Source of the DNA: Exiguobacterium mexicanum
GTDB lineage: Bacteria; Bacillota; Bacilli; Exiguobacteriales; Exiguobacteriaceae
Reading direction: 5' to 3'
Assembly (NCBI RefSeq): GCF_005960665.1
Contig: NZ_CP040676.1
Span: 258,501 to 322,500, forward strand
DNA length: 64,000 nt
In this document: positions 34,490-43,672 of the stretch, piece after piece
Layout of the letters: every line of letters begins with the position of its first letter
Numbering within the stretch: the stretch's first letter is position 1
Position numbers and translations under genes: made by a program
Notes under the pieces: generated by a model
What the model saw: the letters and a program-made list of their open reading frames with translations, nothing else
Database searches by the model: none
What the model was told of the DNA's origin: nothing

Positions 34490-35251
34490 GCTTTGGGTGA
34501 TGCAATAGTGTTGGATGGCGTCATTATAATAGACGGCCAGTCCTGGCGCGTACTTGTCATAGAACGCGGTGAAACGCTCGTCTGTGACGTACATCTGACC
34601 GAGTCCGCTGAACATGTCGAGCGAGCAGTCATAAAACTGGTCATTGATGAACAGGTGGTTCGCCCGGACGGCCGCTTGGACACGCGGGTCTTCGACCGGG
34701 ACGCCGGCAGTGAACAAGTCGACGAGCGGCTTGACGAGATCGACTTGTTGTTGACTGAGCGCTTCCCAGTCTTCTTTCGATCGCTTGTCGGCGCGCGCAC
34801 GTGACGTCTTGTACGCCTCACTCTCGCCCCAACGTTCTTCTGTCTCCGCCTCGTGCTTCGCTTCATGGGCTTTCAGTTCGTCAAACGATAATCCCTTGAA
34901 CAACGATTTGTCTTCCATTGGAATTCCTCCTCTCAGTGAGGTGAGCGTCGATTCCGCCGTCTCGGCGAGTGTCGCAAAATAGGCGGCTTTCGCGCGCAGG
35001 GCGGTCACTTGCTCCTCGAGGGCACGGGTCCGATCGAACGGTTCGGCTTCGAGTAAGCCTTGAATCGTCTCGAGCGGGAAGTCGAGCGAACGATACAGCA
35101 GAATCGTCTGCAACCGCTCGGCATCATGCAACGAGTAGCGCCGATAGCCGTTGACGTCACGTTCCGGGACGAGCAGACCGACGGCGTCATAATGACGCAA
35201 CGTCCTTGTGGTCGTGCCAGAGAGCGTCGCGAGTTGTTGAATCGTGTACAT
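34487..35251 (-). CDS. MerR family regulator with TipAS domain (Mta-like)
   Basis: 254 residues: N-terminal MerR helix-turn-helix (MYTIQQLATLSGTTTRTLRHYD...GYRRY), a coiled coil (about 70-115) and a TipAS effector domain (about 120-250). This matches Mta/TipA-like regulators, which sense drugs and activate their own promoter and efflux genes. The promoter has the 19-bp spacer and dyad expected for MerR control, so autoregulation is likely. No efflux gene is adjacent. Confidence 0.9.
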   Translation of the reverse strand: MYTIQQLATLSGTTTRTLRHYDAVGLLVPERDVNGYRRYSLHDAERLQTILLYRSLDFPLETIQGLLEAEPFDRTRALEEQVTALRAKAAYFATLAETAESTLTSLRGGIPMEDKSLFKGLSFDELKAHEAKHEAETEERWGESEAYKTSRARADKRSKEDWEALSQQQVDLVKPLVDLFTAGVPVEDPRVQAAVRANHLFINDQFYDCSLDMFSGLGQMYVTDERFTAFYDKYAPGLAVYYNDAIQHYCITQS

Positions 35252-35271
35252 GTCCTCACCTCCTTGAAGTC

Positions 35272-35302
35272 AGCGTACACGTTGACGTCGCGTCAAGGTC
35301 AA
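35272..35302 (-). promoter_or_regulatory. MerR-type promoter with 19-bp spacer
   Basis: On the minus strand TTGACC and TACGCT are separated by 19 bp, too long for free SigA but typical of MerR-activated promoters. The spacer holds the inverted repeat TTGACG-CGA-CGTCAA. The -35 box lies at the end of the upstream GNAT gene. Confidence 0.7.
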
Positions 35303-35763
35303 GCCTCTTTTTCGAACAAAGAGAATCCATCTCGTTCGCCGACATAATTGAAGCCGAAGCGAGGATAATAGGCGTTCAAGAAGTGATTCGTGGCGACGCA
35401 GTCGAGACGGATGCGATTCGACGTCGCTGCAAGCGCATAACGCATCAACTGTTCACCGACTTGTCGGCCTTTCATCCGGTCATCGACGACGAGGCGATGT
35501 AAATAGACGGCCGCGTCAGGATCGTCCCACAAGTTCTCGTCCCAAGACGTCGGCGGGATCAAGCTGACCGACCCGGCGATGTCTCCGTTCGCTTCGTATA
35601 CATAGACGGTTCCGTTCGTGACGTCATGGGTCACAAAATCGGTCCGACTCGGCTCTAAATATTTTTGCCATTGCGTTTTTCCAGCGGCCCGAAACGATTG
35701 CGCTTTCGTTAAAATCAGTTGATCGATTGCCGAGAGATCGGCCTGTGTGGCCAAACGGATCAT
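35299..35763 (-). CDS. GNAT N-acetyltransferase
   Basis: 154 residues. GNAT features: MIRLATQADLSAID, YEANGDIAGSVSL, VYLHRLVVDDRMKGRQVGEQLMRYAL (about 86-111, acetyl-CoA loop) and NAYYPRFGFNYVG near the end. Substrate unknown. GAGG is 9 bases before the ATG. It is upstream of the Mta-like gene, with the MerR promoter overlapping its stop. Confidence 0.87.
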   Translation of the reverse strand: MIRLATQADLSAIDQLILTKAQSFRAAGKTQWQKYLEPSRTDFVTHDVTNGTVYVYEANGDIAGSVSLIPPTSWDENLWDDPDAAVYLHRLVVDDRMKGRQVGEQLMRYALAATSNRIRLDCVATNHFLNAYYPRFGFNYVGERDGFSLFEKEA

Positions 35764-35873
35764 GTAAGTCGCCTCACTTTCATTTCATTTCAAATTCGTG
35801 TAGGGTACACGATGAGTAAGCTGTTAAAAACATCTTTGTGTCGTGGAATGATTTTTGGTAAGATAAACTTACT

Positions 35874-35893
35874 GCAATCGTGCAAACGATTGC
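35874..35893 (+). promoter_or_regulatory. LacI-family-type operator upstream of the alpha-glucosidase
   Basis: GCAAACGATTGC (35882-35893) is a LacI-type palindrome; a preceding GCAATCG (35874-35880) makes a second overlapping dyad. A likely promoter (TTGTGT-17-TAAGAT, near 35838-35866) lies just upstream, so a MalR-like repressor could block it. Confidence 0.55.
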
Positions 35894-35977
35894 GCTAACG
35901 AGATAAAGAGACAACAGCACTGATATTAGTATATAGGATGCGCAGTGAGTTTAGGGATAAGGGAGTATCATTGAGAC

Positions 35978-37687
35978 ATGCAACTTTTACAACGTGACCA
36001 ACACACACAAACGAAAACACTGAAACGAAACTGGTGGAAAGAAGCCGTCGCTTATCAAATCTACCCGCGCAGCTTCTACGATGCGAACGGCGATGGAATC
36101 GGCGACATCCAAGGCATCATCGATAAGCTCGACTATTTGAAAGACCTCGGCGTCGACGTCATCTGGATTTGTCCGATGTATAAGTCGCCGAATGATGACA
36201 ACGGCTATGACATTAGCGACTATCAGGACATCATGGACGAGTTCGGATCGATGGAAGATTTCGATCGACTGTTGACGGAAGTCCATGCACGCGGCATGAA
36301 GTTGTTGCTCGACCTCGTCGTCAACCATACGTCGGACGAGCACCCATGGTTCATCGAATCGAAGAGCTCGAAAGACAATCCGAAGCGTGACTGGTACATT
36401 TGGCGTGACGGCAAACCCGACGGCTCGAAACCGAACAACTGGGAGTCAATCTTTGGCGGGTCGGCTTGGGAGTTTGACGAGACGACGGAGCAATATTTCT
36501 TGCACGTCTTCTCGAAGAAACAACCGGACCTGAACTGGGAGAACGCCGAGATGCGCCAGACGATCTATAACATGATCAACTGGTGGCTCGACAAAGGCAT
36601 CGACGGCTTCCGTGTCGATGCAATCAGCCACATCCGCAAACATCCATCGTTCGGCGATTTGCCGAACCCAGAAGGCCTCGACTTCGTGCCATCGTTCGAG
36701 ATGCACATGAACGTCGATGGGATTCACGGTTATTTGGAAGAGCTTCGCGACGAGACGTTCAACAAGCACGACATCATGACGGTCGGGGAAGCGAACGGCG
36801 TGTCGCCTGACGACGCTCACCTTTGGGTCGGCGAGAAGGAAGGCAAGATGAACATGGTGTTCCAATTCGAACACATGGGTCTTTGGCGCGAAGACGCCGA
36901 GTCGAAGCTCGACGTCGTCCATTTGAAGAACGTCCTGACGAAATGGCAAAAAGGTCTCGAAGAAGACGGCTGGAACGCCCTCTATGTCGAGAACCACGAT
37001 CAGACACGGACCGTGTCGTCATGGGGTGATGACGAGCGCTATTGGAAAGAGAGCGCGAAATCGATTGCGATGATGTATTTCCTCATGCAAGGGACGCCGT
37101 TCATCTATCAAGGCCAAGAGATCGGCATGACGAACGTGAAGTTCGACTCGATCGACCAGTACGATGATATCGCGACACGAAACCGCTATTACATCGGTCT
37201 CGAACATGGCAAGAGCCATGAGGAGATGATGGACATCACGTGGAACTCGTCACGTGATAACACGCGCACACCGATGCAGTGGAGCGATGCCCCGAACGCG
37301 GGCTTCACGTTCGCCGAGACGCCTTGGTTCGGCATCAACCCGAACTACACGGACATCAACGTCGACGCCCAGCTCGAAGACGACGACTCGATTCTCAATT
37401 TCTATAAAGAGATGATTCGTCTTCGCAAGCAAGACGAGACGTTTGTTTACGGGACGTATGACATCGTCTTGCCGGAACACCCGGAGATTTACGCGTACAC
37501 GCGCACGCTCGGTGACTCGCAATACCTCGTCATGACGAACTTGACGGGCAAAGAAGCCATCTTTGCGACGGAGCTCACGCTTCGCTCGGAAGACGTCGTC
37601 TTGCAAAATATGCCGCTCGAGCCGCATGATGAGACGACACTCGTCCACTTGAAGCCGTTCGAAGGTCGCGTCTATAAGCTAAGTTGA
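35978..37687 (+). CDS. Alpha-glucosidase / oligo-1,6-glucosidase (GH13)
   Basis: 569 residues, cytoplasmic (no signal peptide). WWKEAVAYQIYPRSFYDANGDG, the nucleophile Asp214 in GFRVDAISH, acid/base Glu271 in TVGEANG and Asp341 in VENHDQTR are all present, with a C-terminal beta domain. It resembles Bacillus MalL, which splits isomaltose- and maltose-type oligosaccharides after uptake. The first 17 residues are an extension before the usual start; GGGAG lies 12 bases upstream, a long spacing, so the start is not certain. The LacI-type operator upstream suggests sugar induction. Monocistronic. Confidence 0.92.
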   Translation: MQLLQRDQHTQTKTLKRNWWKEAVAYQIYPRSFYDANGDGIGDIQGIIDKLDYLKDLGVDVIWICPMYKSPNDDNGYDISDYQDIMDEFGSMEDFDRLLTEVHARGMKLLLDLVVNHTSDEHPWFIESKSSKDNPKRDWYIWRDGKPDGSKPNNWESIFGGSAWEFDETTEQYFLHVFSKKQPDLNWENAEMRQTIYNMINWWLDKGIDGFRVDAISHIRKHPSFGDLPNPEGLDFVPSFEMHMNVDGIHGYLEELRDETFNKHDIMTVGEANGVSPDDAHLWVGEKEGKMNMVFQFEHMGLWREDAESKLDVVHLKNVLTKWQKGLEEDGWNALYVENHDQTRTVSSWGDDERYWKESAKSIAMMYFLMQGTPFIYQGQEIGMTNVKFDSIDQYDDIATRNRYYIGLEHGKSHEEMMDITWNSSRDNTRTPMQWSDAPNAGFTFAETPWFGINPNYTDINVDAQLEDDDSILNFYKEMIRLRKQDETFVYGTYDIVLPEHPEIYAYTRTLGDSQYLVMTNLTGKEAIFATELTLRSEDVVLQNMPLEPHDETTLVHLKPFEGRVYKLS

Positions 37688-37689
37688 TT

Positions 37690-37717
37690 CAAAGACAGGG
37701 GGAACCCTGTCTTTTTT
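37690..37717 (+). terminator. Terminator after the alpha-glucosidase
   Basis: Stem AAAGACAGGG / CCCTGTCTTT with a GGAA loop and a six-T tail. Confidence 0.92.
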
Positions 37718-37724
37718 GTAGTGT

Positions 37725-37773
37725 GAACGGTCCGCGAACCGGGAAAGAAAAAGTTACCGATTCCGGACCGTTC
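37725..37773. repeat. Inverted repeat upstream of the YwiB gene
   Basis: Ten-base arms GAACGGTCCG (37725-37734) and CGGACCGTTC (37764-37773), 29 bases apart. It lies just before a TACGAT -10-like box (37785-37790). It could be an operator or a hairpin; no T-tract follows. Confidence 0.5.
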
Positions 37774-37814
37774 GCGAGATATGGTACGATGGGACAGCGG
37801 AAAGGGGAATCACC

Positions 37815-38234
37815 ATGGCAATTGAACCGAAACGCGTACGTGTGCGCCAAAAGACAATGATCAGTGAAATCGAGGAGCCGATTGAGCTGCAAGCCGACGG
37901 GCTCTATTATGAATTGAAGACCGGCTTCGTCTTGACGTTCGATCAAGAACGAGAAGACGGCGTCGTGCCGACAACGATCAAATATACGACGGGCCGGCTC
38001 GCGCTCATCTGTAAAGGACCGATTGAGATGAATCATTCCTTTATTGAAGGGCGCTTGACCCAAAGCCTATATAAAAACCCATACATGTCGATGACGATGG
38101 CGACGACGACGGAGCGGCTCGCTGTCGCGGACGGACGTTGCCGCTTCGCCTACGAGTTGTCGATGAACGATGACTTGGCAGGTAACTATGTAGTCGACGT
38201 CACGTGGACGTTCGAAGGAGGAGAGTTCGCATGA
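37815..38234 (+). CDS. DUF1934 protein (YwiB family)
   Basis: 139 residues, a calycin-like beta-barrel family: RVRVRQKTMI, GLYYELKTGFVLTFDQE, PTTIKYTTGRLALICKGP, MNHSFIEGRLTQSLYKNPYMSM and a late LAGNYVVDVTWTF. In Bacillus, ywiB precedes argS; here argS is replaced by a different small gene. Function unknown. AAAGGGG precedes the start. The stop overlaps the next start. Confidence 0.83.
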   Translation: MAIEPKRVRVRQKTMISEIEEPIELQADGLYYELKTGFVLTFDQEREDGVVPTTIKYTTGRLALICKGPIEMNHSFIEGRLTQSLYKNPYMSMTMATTTERLAVADGRCRFAYELSMNDDLAGNYVVDVTWTFEGGEFA

Positions 38235-38659
38235 ATTTTGCAGAACGCGTGAGAAAGATTGAAGAGATGTTGAACGAGGATTGGTTCGAGATGCTCGAGA
38301 CGAATGAGGACGAATATGAAGAGTGGCGCGGCCGCCTCGAGGACCACGCCGAACAGGTCGTCGGGCACTACGATAACGAGACCGGCGTCGATATGGACTC
38401 GGTCGATAAATTGCTCCAATTGAACGATGAGTTCCCGCTTCTTTACGGGGAAGACACGGTCCGGCTTTACGTCGCCTTGATCGAGGCGCGACCGGAAGAT
38501 AGATCGGTATACGACCGCTACATCGACTACTTGGCCGCCATCGGTGACGCGACGCACGAGGAGTTTTTACGGTTCCATACGCTCGTCGAAGCGGGCCGTC
38601 TTGACGAGGCACGTGAGCTCGCCCCGCAGATGCCAAAACGATTAGGACTCGAAGATTAA
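38231..38659 (+). CDS. Hypothetical protein coupled to the YwiB gene
   Basis: 142 residues, not recognised. It is acidic and mostly helical (NFAERVRKIEEMLNEDWFEMLE; REDHAEQVV-like charged stretches), with no membrane segment. It starts in a four-base overlap with the YwiB gene and has GGAGGAG upstream, so both proteins are made together. A weak GGCCGC-TTTG-CGGTC hairpin follows. Confidence 0.75.
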   Translation: MNFAERVRKIEEMLNEDWFEMLETNEDEYEEWRGRLEDHAEQVVGHYDNETGVDMDSVDKLLQLNDEFPLLYGEDTVRLYVALIEARPEDRSVYDRYIDYLAAIGDATHEEFLRFHTLVEAGRLDEARELAPQMPKRLGLED

Positions 38660-38705
38660 GGCCGCTTTGCGGTCTTTTCTATACATAAAAATAGGGGGAA
38701 GCGTT

Positions 38706-39221
38706 ATGTTGCGACTAGTGAAGACATCCATGGAGCAGGAAGCGAACGTGCTCGATTTTTTAAAGGAATGGCGGGAACGCTCCGAGACGATCGTCCCGAA
38801 CGCCGTCGACCGTGACGCGTCCGACTTTGCGTCGTACGTTAAACAGATTCGTGATAAAGAAGTACGGGTGAACAACGTCAGTTGGGTGCCGAGCACGACG
38901 TATTGGCTGACGGATGGGGACGAGTTGCTCGGGGCGACGAATATCCGTCACGAATTGAATGACAACCTCCTCAACTTAGGGGGACATATCGGGTACGGCA
39001 TCAAGCCGAGTGCCCGCGGACGTGGTCTCGCTACGAAACAACTCGAGCTCGCACTCGAGAAAGCGAAAGAACTCGGGATCGAGCGGGCGTTGATTACGTG
39101 CGACCGGACGAACGAAGCGTCACGCCGAGTCATTTTGAATAATGGCGGCGTGCCGGACACGCCGTTCACAGCGGAAGGCGGGAAAATTGTCGAGCGGTTT
39201 TGGATTGAACTAAAGGGGTGA
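38706..39221 (+). CDS. GNAT family acetyltransferase
   Basis: 171 residues of the COG3981 type: LRLVKTSMEQEANVLDF, STTYWLTDGDELLGATNIRHELN, LGGHIGYGIKPSARGRGLATKQ (about 84-105, acetyl-CoA loop) and a late NEASRRVILNNGG. AGGGGG precedes this ATG. Six bases separate it from the next gene, suggesting an operon. Substrate unknown. Confidence 0.87.
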   Translation: MLRLVKTSMEQEANVLDFLKEWRERSETIVPNAVDRDASDFASYVKQIRDKEVRVNNVSWVPSTTYWLTDGDELLGATNIRHELNDNLLNLGGHIGYGIKPSARGRGLATKQLELALEKAKELGIERALITCDRTNEASRRVILNNGGVPDTPFTAEGGKIVERFWIELKG

Positions 39222-39227
39222 CATGAG

Positions 39228-39944
39228 ATGGCGAACTGGATCGTGGTCTATTTAGCGCTCATCAATTTTTTCGGAATTTATCTGTTTCCGCGAGACCGGG
39301 TGCCGTCTCAAAAATGGTTCTCGTTTTCGAGCGGGATCGCCATCACATACTTTTTCATGTATCTCTTGCCGTCCTTGAACAAGCGGCAAGACACGCTTCA
39401 AGTGGATTGGCTCAACCTGGCCTTGCCGTCGGAGATTTATGTCATCAGCCTGCTCGGTTTCACCGTCTTTTACGGGACGATGCGTGTCGTCCGGACGCCC
39501 CATTTCAAAGACGAAACGATTGAACAGAACGTGTCGTACTGGCTCCAAGTGACGCTGTTGACGGCATATATGTCGTTCTCGGCTTACGTCGTCACAGCGT
39601 CATCCGTCACGTTCGTCGCACGCAGCTTCTACGCGACGGCACTCGGCGTACACTTCCTCGCCGTCGGCCACGACTTGTATCGCCATTACGGGGAACGGTA
39701 CATCCGGCAAGGGCGTTATTTGTTGAGCGGCGGGATTCTTGCTGGCGGTTTCTTCTCCCGCTTGATCGACCTCGCCTCGCACGTCGAGGCCATCTTGTTC
39801 GCGTTCGTCGCCGGGGCGATGATTCTGAACATCGTCAAGTTCGAGCTCCCGGCCGACCGCAACCTTCACTTCCGGACGTTCGTCCTCGCCGTCGTCGGGT
39901 ATGGCGGCATCCTCTTATTCTTGAAGCATGTGCTCAATTTTTGA
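39228..39944 (+). CDS. Eight-helix membrane protein, possibly ZIP-like
   Basis: 238 residues with eight hydrophobic segments. FSSGIAITYFFMYLLPSL (about 32-49) and LGVHFLAVGHDLYRHYGE in segment 5 resemble, weakly, the metal-site regions of ZIP transporters, which also have eight helices. The resemblance is my own reading and may be superficial. No charged tail or enzymatic motif. It lies downstream of the GNAT gene. Confidence 0.65.
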   Translation: MANWIVVYLALINFFGIYLFPRDRVPSQKWFSFSSGIAITYFFMYLLPSLNKRQDTLQVDWLNLALPSEIYVISLLGFTVFYGTMRVVRTPHFKDETIEQNVSYWLQVTLLTAYMSFSAYVVTASSVTFVARSFYATALGVHFLAVGHDLYRHYGERYIRQGRYLLSGGILAGGFFSRLIDLASHVEAILFAFVAGAMILNIVKFELPADRNLHFRTFVLAVVGYGGILLFLKHVLNF

Positions 39945-39959
39945 CCCCTTCGATAAAAA

Positions 39960-39991
39960 TGAATGACTGTTCATTCATTGTTTGATATACT
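39960..39991 (+). promoter_or_regulatory. FadR-type operator and -10 box of fadF
   Basis: TGAATGACTGTTCATTCA (39960-39977) is a full palindrome matching the FadR (TetR family) operator of Bacillus fatty-acid degradation genes. TATACT follows at 39986-39991. Binding here would block fadF until long-chain acyl-CoA is present. Confidence 0.78.
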
Positions 39992-40034
39992 GAACTTAAG
40001 ATTGAATCCGTTTTCATAAGGGGGAGTTTTGGGG

Positions 40035-42164
40035 ATGTCTACATTTTTAATCGTCAACTGGATTTTATTCTTGCTCGTCCTCGGCTATGGACTATATTTG
40101 TTCGCATCGTTGGTGTACCAGCGCTATACGTTCATCAAGCTCGGGAAAAAGGCAGAGTGGAGCCAAACGAATAAGGAACGGCTTGAACAGGTCATGATCA
40201 ACGTGTTCGGGCAAAAGAAACTGTTGAAAGACAAGAAGAGCGGCATCATTCACGTCATGATGTTCTATGGGTTCATCCTCGTCCAGTTCGGGGCCATCGA
40301 CTTCATCTGGAAAGGACTTGCTGTCGGGACGCGTTTCCCGCACATCCCGCTCGGTCCGCTCTATCCGATTTTCACGTTCATGCAAGAAATCGTCATGCTC
40401 ATGATTCTCGTCGCGGTCGTTTGGGGATTCTACCGCCGTTACGTCGAGAAACTCGTGCGTTTAAAACGAAACTTTCTGGCCGGTCTCGCCCTCATCTTCA
40501 TCGGTGGGTTGATGGTATCGGTCTTGTTCGGGAACGGGTTCTACCTCGTCTATAAAGAAGAGCTCCCTATGTGGGGCGAACCGGTCGCGACACTCATCGG
40601 TTCGGCGTTCGCTTGGGTACCGGGAGGGGTCGCCTTCGCCTTGTTCGTCGTCTTTTGGTGGCTTCACCTCTTGTTCTTGCTCAGCTTCATGATCTATATC
40701 CCGCAAGGCAAGCACGCCCATTTGATCGCCGGGACGCTCAACGTCTGGCTCGGACGGACGCACCAGGTCGGTCGTCTCGCACCGGTCGACTTCTCAGCGA
40801 TGGAAGAGGCGGAGGAGTCGGATGAAGAAATCGTCTTCGGCGTCAATAAGATCGAAGACTTCAACCAAAAACAACTCGTTGACTTGTATGCCTGTGTCGA
40901 ATGCGGACGCTGTACGAACGTCTGCCCGGCGACCGGGACTGGTAAAATGTTGTCGCCGATGGACCTCATCGTCAAACTGCGCGACCACATGAACATGAAA
41001 GGGGCCGCCATCACGCGTAAATCGCCGTGGGCACCGGCGCTCATGTTCCAAAACACGCAAGGGGCCGAGATCGCGGCCGCGGCTCAAGACGGGCATATGC
41101 TCGTCGCCGACGAGTTGATTGGCAACGTCATCACCGAAGAAGAGATTTGGGCATGTACGACATGTCGCAACTGTGAGGATCAATGTCCGGTCATGAACGA
41201 GCACGTCGACAAGATCATCGACCTTCGCCGTTACCTCGTCATGATGGAAGGGAAGATGGATCCTGAGGCGCAGCGTACGGTCGCGAACATCGAACGTCAA
41301 GGCAATCCGTGGGGGATGAACCGGAAAGAGCGCGAGAACTGGCGCAAAGACCGGGAAGAACTCGTCATCCCGACAGCGAAAGAGAAGAAGAAGGCCGGTG
41401 AAGATTTCGAATTCCTCTTCTGGGTCGGGGCGATGGGCTCATACGATAGCCGCAGCCAAAAAGTCGCGCAAAGCTTTGCGAGCGTCTTGAACAAGGCCGG
41501 CGTCTCGTTCGCCATCCTCGGGAACGAAGAGAAGAACTCAGGGGACACACCACGCCGCATCGGGAATGAGCTGTTGTTCCAAGAGCTTGCCGAGGCGAAC
41601 ATCAAACTGTTCGAAAAGTATGGGGTCACGAAAATCGTCACGGTCGACCCGCACGCGTATAACACGTTCAAAAACGAGTATCCGGACTTTGGACTCACGG
41701 GTGTGAAAGTGTATCACCATACCGAGCTCCTCGCCGAGCTGCTCGATACGGGCCGGGTCAAACCGGACTTCTCCGTGAACGAGCGTGTCGTCTATCACGA
41801 CTCATGTTATCTCGGACGCTATAACGGTATTTACGACGCCCCACGTTTCGTCTTGGAACGCATCCCAGGTGTCGAACTCGTCGAGGCGGAGCGGAACCGT
41901 GAGAACGGCATGTGCTGCGGCGCCGGTGGCGGTCTCATGTGGCAAGAAGAGAAAGTCGGGACGCGCGTTAACGTGGCCCGGACCGAGCAGTTGCTCGAGA
42001 CGAAACCGACGGTCATCGGGTCGGCATGTCCGTACTGTTTGACGATGCTCTCGGACGGGACGAAAGCGAAAGAAGTCGATGAGACGGTCGGTACGTTCGA
42101 CGTCGTCGAATTGCTTGATCGCTCCCTCGCTCCAATCGAAGTACCAGAACCGATTGTCCAATAA
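40035..42164 (+). CDS. fadF: Membrane Fe-S oxidoreductase FadF (YwjF type)
   Basis: 709 residues. N-terminal about 260 residues hold six membrane segments of a heme-b-type cytochrome domain; then two 4Fe-4S motifs (CVECGRCTNVCP, about 290-301; CTTCRNCEDQCP, about 376-387); then two CCG domains (HDSCYLGRYNG and MCCGAGGGLMWQEE in the second). This is the layout of FadF, thought to pass acyl-CoA dehydrogenase electrons to the quinone pool. Length agrees with Bacillus YwjF. The ATG is used rather than the TTG six bases earlier because GGGGAG is 8 bases upstream. A FadR-type operator precedes it. Confidence 0.92.
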   Translation: MSTFLIVNWILFLLVLGYGLYLFASLVYQRYTFIKLGKKAEWSQTNKERLEQVMINVFGQKKLLKDKKSGIIHVMMFYGFILVQFGAIDFIWKGLAVGTRFPHIPLGPLYPIFTFMQEIVMLMILVAVVWGFYRRYVEKLVRLKRNFLAGLALIFIGGLMVSVLFGNGFYLVYKEELPMWGEPVATLIGSAFAWVPGGVAFALFVVFWWLHLLFLLSFMIYIPQGKHAHLIAGTLNVWLGRTHQVGRLAPVDFSAMEEAEESDEEIVFGVNKIEDFNQKQLVDLYACVECGRCTNVCPATGTGKMLSPMDLIVKLRDHMNMKGAAITRKSPWAPALMFQNTQGAEIAAAAQDGHMLVADELIGNVITEEEIWACTTCRNCEDQCPVMNEHVDKIIDLRRYLVMMEGKMDPEAQRTVANIERQGNPWGMNRKERENWRKDREELVIPTAKEKKKAGEDFEFLFWVGAMGSYDSRSQKVAQSFASVLNKAGVSFAILGNEEKNSGDTPRRIGNELLFQELAEANIKLFEKYGVTKIVTVDPHAYNTFKNEYPDFGLTGVKVYHHTELLAELLDTGRVKPDFSVNERVVYHDSCYLGRYNGIYDAPRFVLERIPGVELVEAERNRENGMCCGAGGGLMWQEEKVGTRVNVARTEQLLETKPTVIGSACPYCLTMLSDGTKAKEVDETVGTFDVVELLDRSLAPIEVPEPIVQ

Positions 42165-42165
42165 A

Positions 42166-42198
42166 AACAAGGCACGGTCCGCGGACCGTGCCTTGTTT
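42166..42198 (+). terminator. Terminator after fadF
   Basis: Fourteen-bp stem ACAAGGCACGGTCC / GGACCGTGCCTTGT, then TTG; A residues on the 5' side make it useful in both directions. Confidence 0.85.
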
Positions 42199-42244
42199 GT
42201 CGTTAGTGCATCTCGGAAGTGGCCAATAAGGAAGACGTCAGGTG

Positions 42245-43501
42245 TTATAGTCCTTGCGTCGTCTCATTGATGGCCGAAATCGTCTCGACCATTTGGCCGA
42301 GGTCTTGCTTGTTTCGTTCGAACGACATGACGTAATTGCCCATCTCGTCTTTGACGGTCGAGAAGCCAGCTTTGACGGCACCGAGTTGACGCATTGCCTC
42401 GTCGTTCGTTCGATGCATCTGTCCCATTTGATCGAGCAGGGCGGCGATGTTCGCTTCATTCTCATGGATGAGGACGTTGATTTGACTGCTCAGCTGTTTC
42501 GCATTCTCGGCGAGCGTCCGCACTTCGGTCGCGACGACGGCGAAGCCTTTGCCGTGCTCACCGGCTCGGGCCGCTTCGATTGATGCGTTCAAGGCGAGCA
42601 AGTTCGTCTGGTTGGCAATCTGTTCGATGCTCCGAGTCATGCTGACGATTTCTTGCGAGCCGTCCTTGAGCGCGGTGATGCGATCGAGCGAGGCGTCGAC
42701 GTACGTCGCCGACTGTTTGAACTCGGATTCCATCTGTTCGATTTGCTCGCCGTTCGTATGCGTCAAGCTCATCAAGTGACGGCTCATCTTCTCCGTCTGC
42801 TCGGTCTCGGACAACACTTGATGGGCTCGCTTGCTCGTCTCGGACATGGCGTGACCGGTCTGCTCCATCGTCGTCGCGACTTCCGTGCTGACGCGACTGA
42901 CATCGTTCAATAGCGTCGCTCGGGCGACGTTTGCCGATTCAATCTCATCGAGACGCGCATCGACGTACTGCTCAGTGACGATTTGGGCGTCCAAGTTCAT
43001 CGCATGGGACAATGCGAGGAGCGATTCGGTCAATGTGGCCGGGTCGTGTTGGTACGTCTCGACGATTTTTGGGACGAGCAACGTGTTGAAGGCAGAATAG
43101 GTCGCGAGGAACCAGACGACCGGTACGGCATAGTGGTGATGCGTCTGGCCCATCCGTTTACGCATCGCAAGGAACTTTTCATCGATGTTTCCGGTCAACA
43201 AGCTCCGGAAGTAGTCAGCGAACACTTTTTTAAGCCGCTCACGTGTCGACGAGGCGTTGGCGATTTGGACCATCTCAGGCTGCAACATCAAGTGGTCGAG
43301 GACGTTTTCGAGGACATCGTCTAACACGGACTCGACGAGCGGTTCCATGTCTTGGAGTCGCTTCACTTGCGATGCCGTATAACCCATATAATGGGTGCGC
43401 CCGTTCAAATTTGGATCGGTCGGTCGTGCGGTCTTAGCCACATCAGGGAAGCCGATCGACGCGGTGTAAGCGGTAGGTTTTGATTTACGGAACAGTGCCA
43501 T
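42245..43501 (-). CDS. hemAT: Globin-coupled chemotaxis transducer (HemAT-like)
   Basis: 418 residues without membrane segments. The N-terminal about 180 residues form a sensor globin: [15 protein letters not shown] (about 116-130) aligns with the proximal-histidine helix of HemAT, His121 being the likely heme ligand. The C-terminal part is a methyl-accepting signalling domain with the conserved hairpin [20 protein letters not shown] and [16 protein letters not shown]. It should sense oxygen and steer aerotaxis through CheA/CheW. Monocistronic. Confidence 0.92.
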   Translation of the reverse strand: MALFRKSKPTAYTASIGFPDVAKTARPTDPNLNGRTHYMGYTASQVKRLQDMEPLVESVLDDVLENVLDHLMLQPEMVQIANASSTRERLKKVFADYFRSLLTGNIDEKFLAMRKRMGQTHHHYAVPVVWFLATYSAFNTLLVPKIVETYQHDPATLTESLLALSHAMNLDAQIVTEQYVDARLDEIESANVARATLLNDVSRVSTEVATTMEQTGHAMSETSKRAHQVLSETEQTEKMSRHLMSLTHTNGEQIEQMESEFKQSATYVDASLDRITALKDGSQEIVSMTRSIEQIANQTNLLALNASIEAARAGEHGKGFAVVATEVRTLAENAKQLSSQINVLIHENEANIAALLDQMGQMHRTNDEAMRQLGAVKAGFSTVKDEMGNYVMSFERNKQDLGQMVETISAINETTQGL

Positions 43502-43672
43502 GTTTCATTCTCCTTTTTCTCGTACAGCTAAAATAGCGTTCTATTCTATATCGGCAAACATGTGAAAAAACTGAGGAGCTGATGTGTGATTCGAGAGGTT
43601 CTCGAATGGAAGGGGGCGGGAAAGAAGGAAAGGAGAGCGATTCAATCATTTTCTAGAAATGAGGTATCTTTA

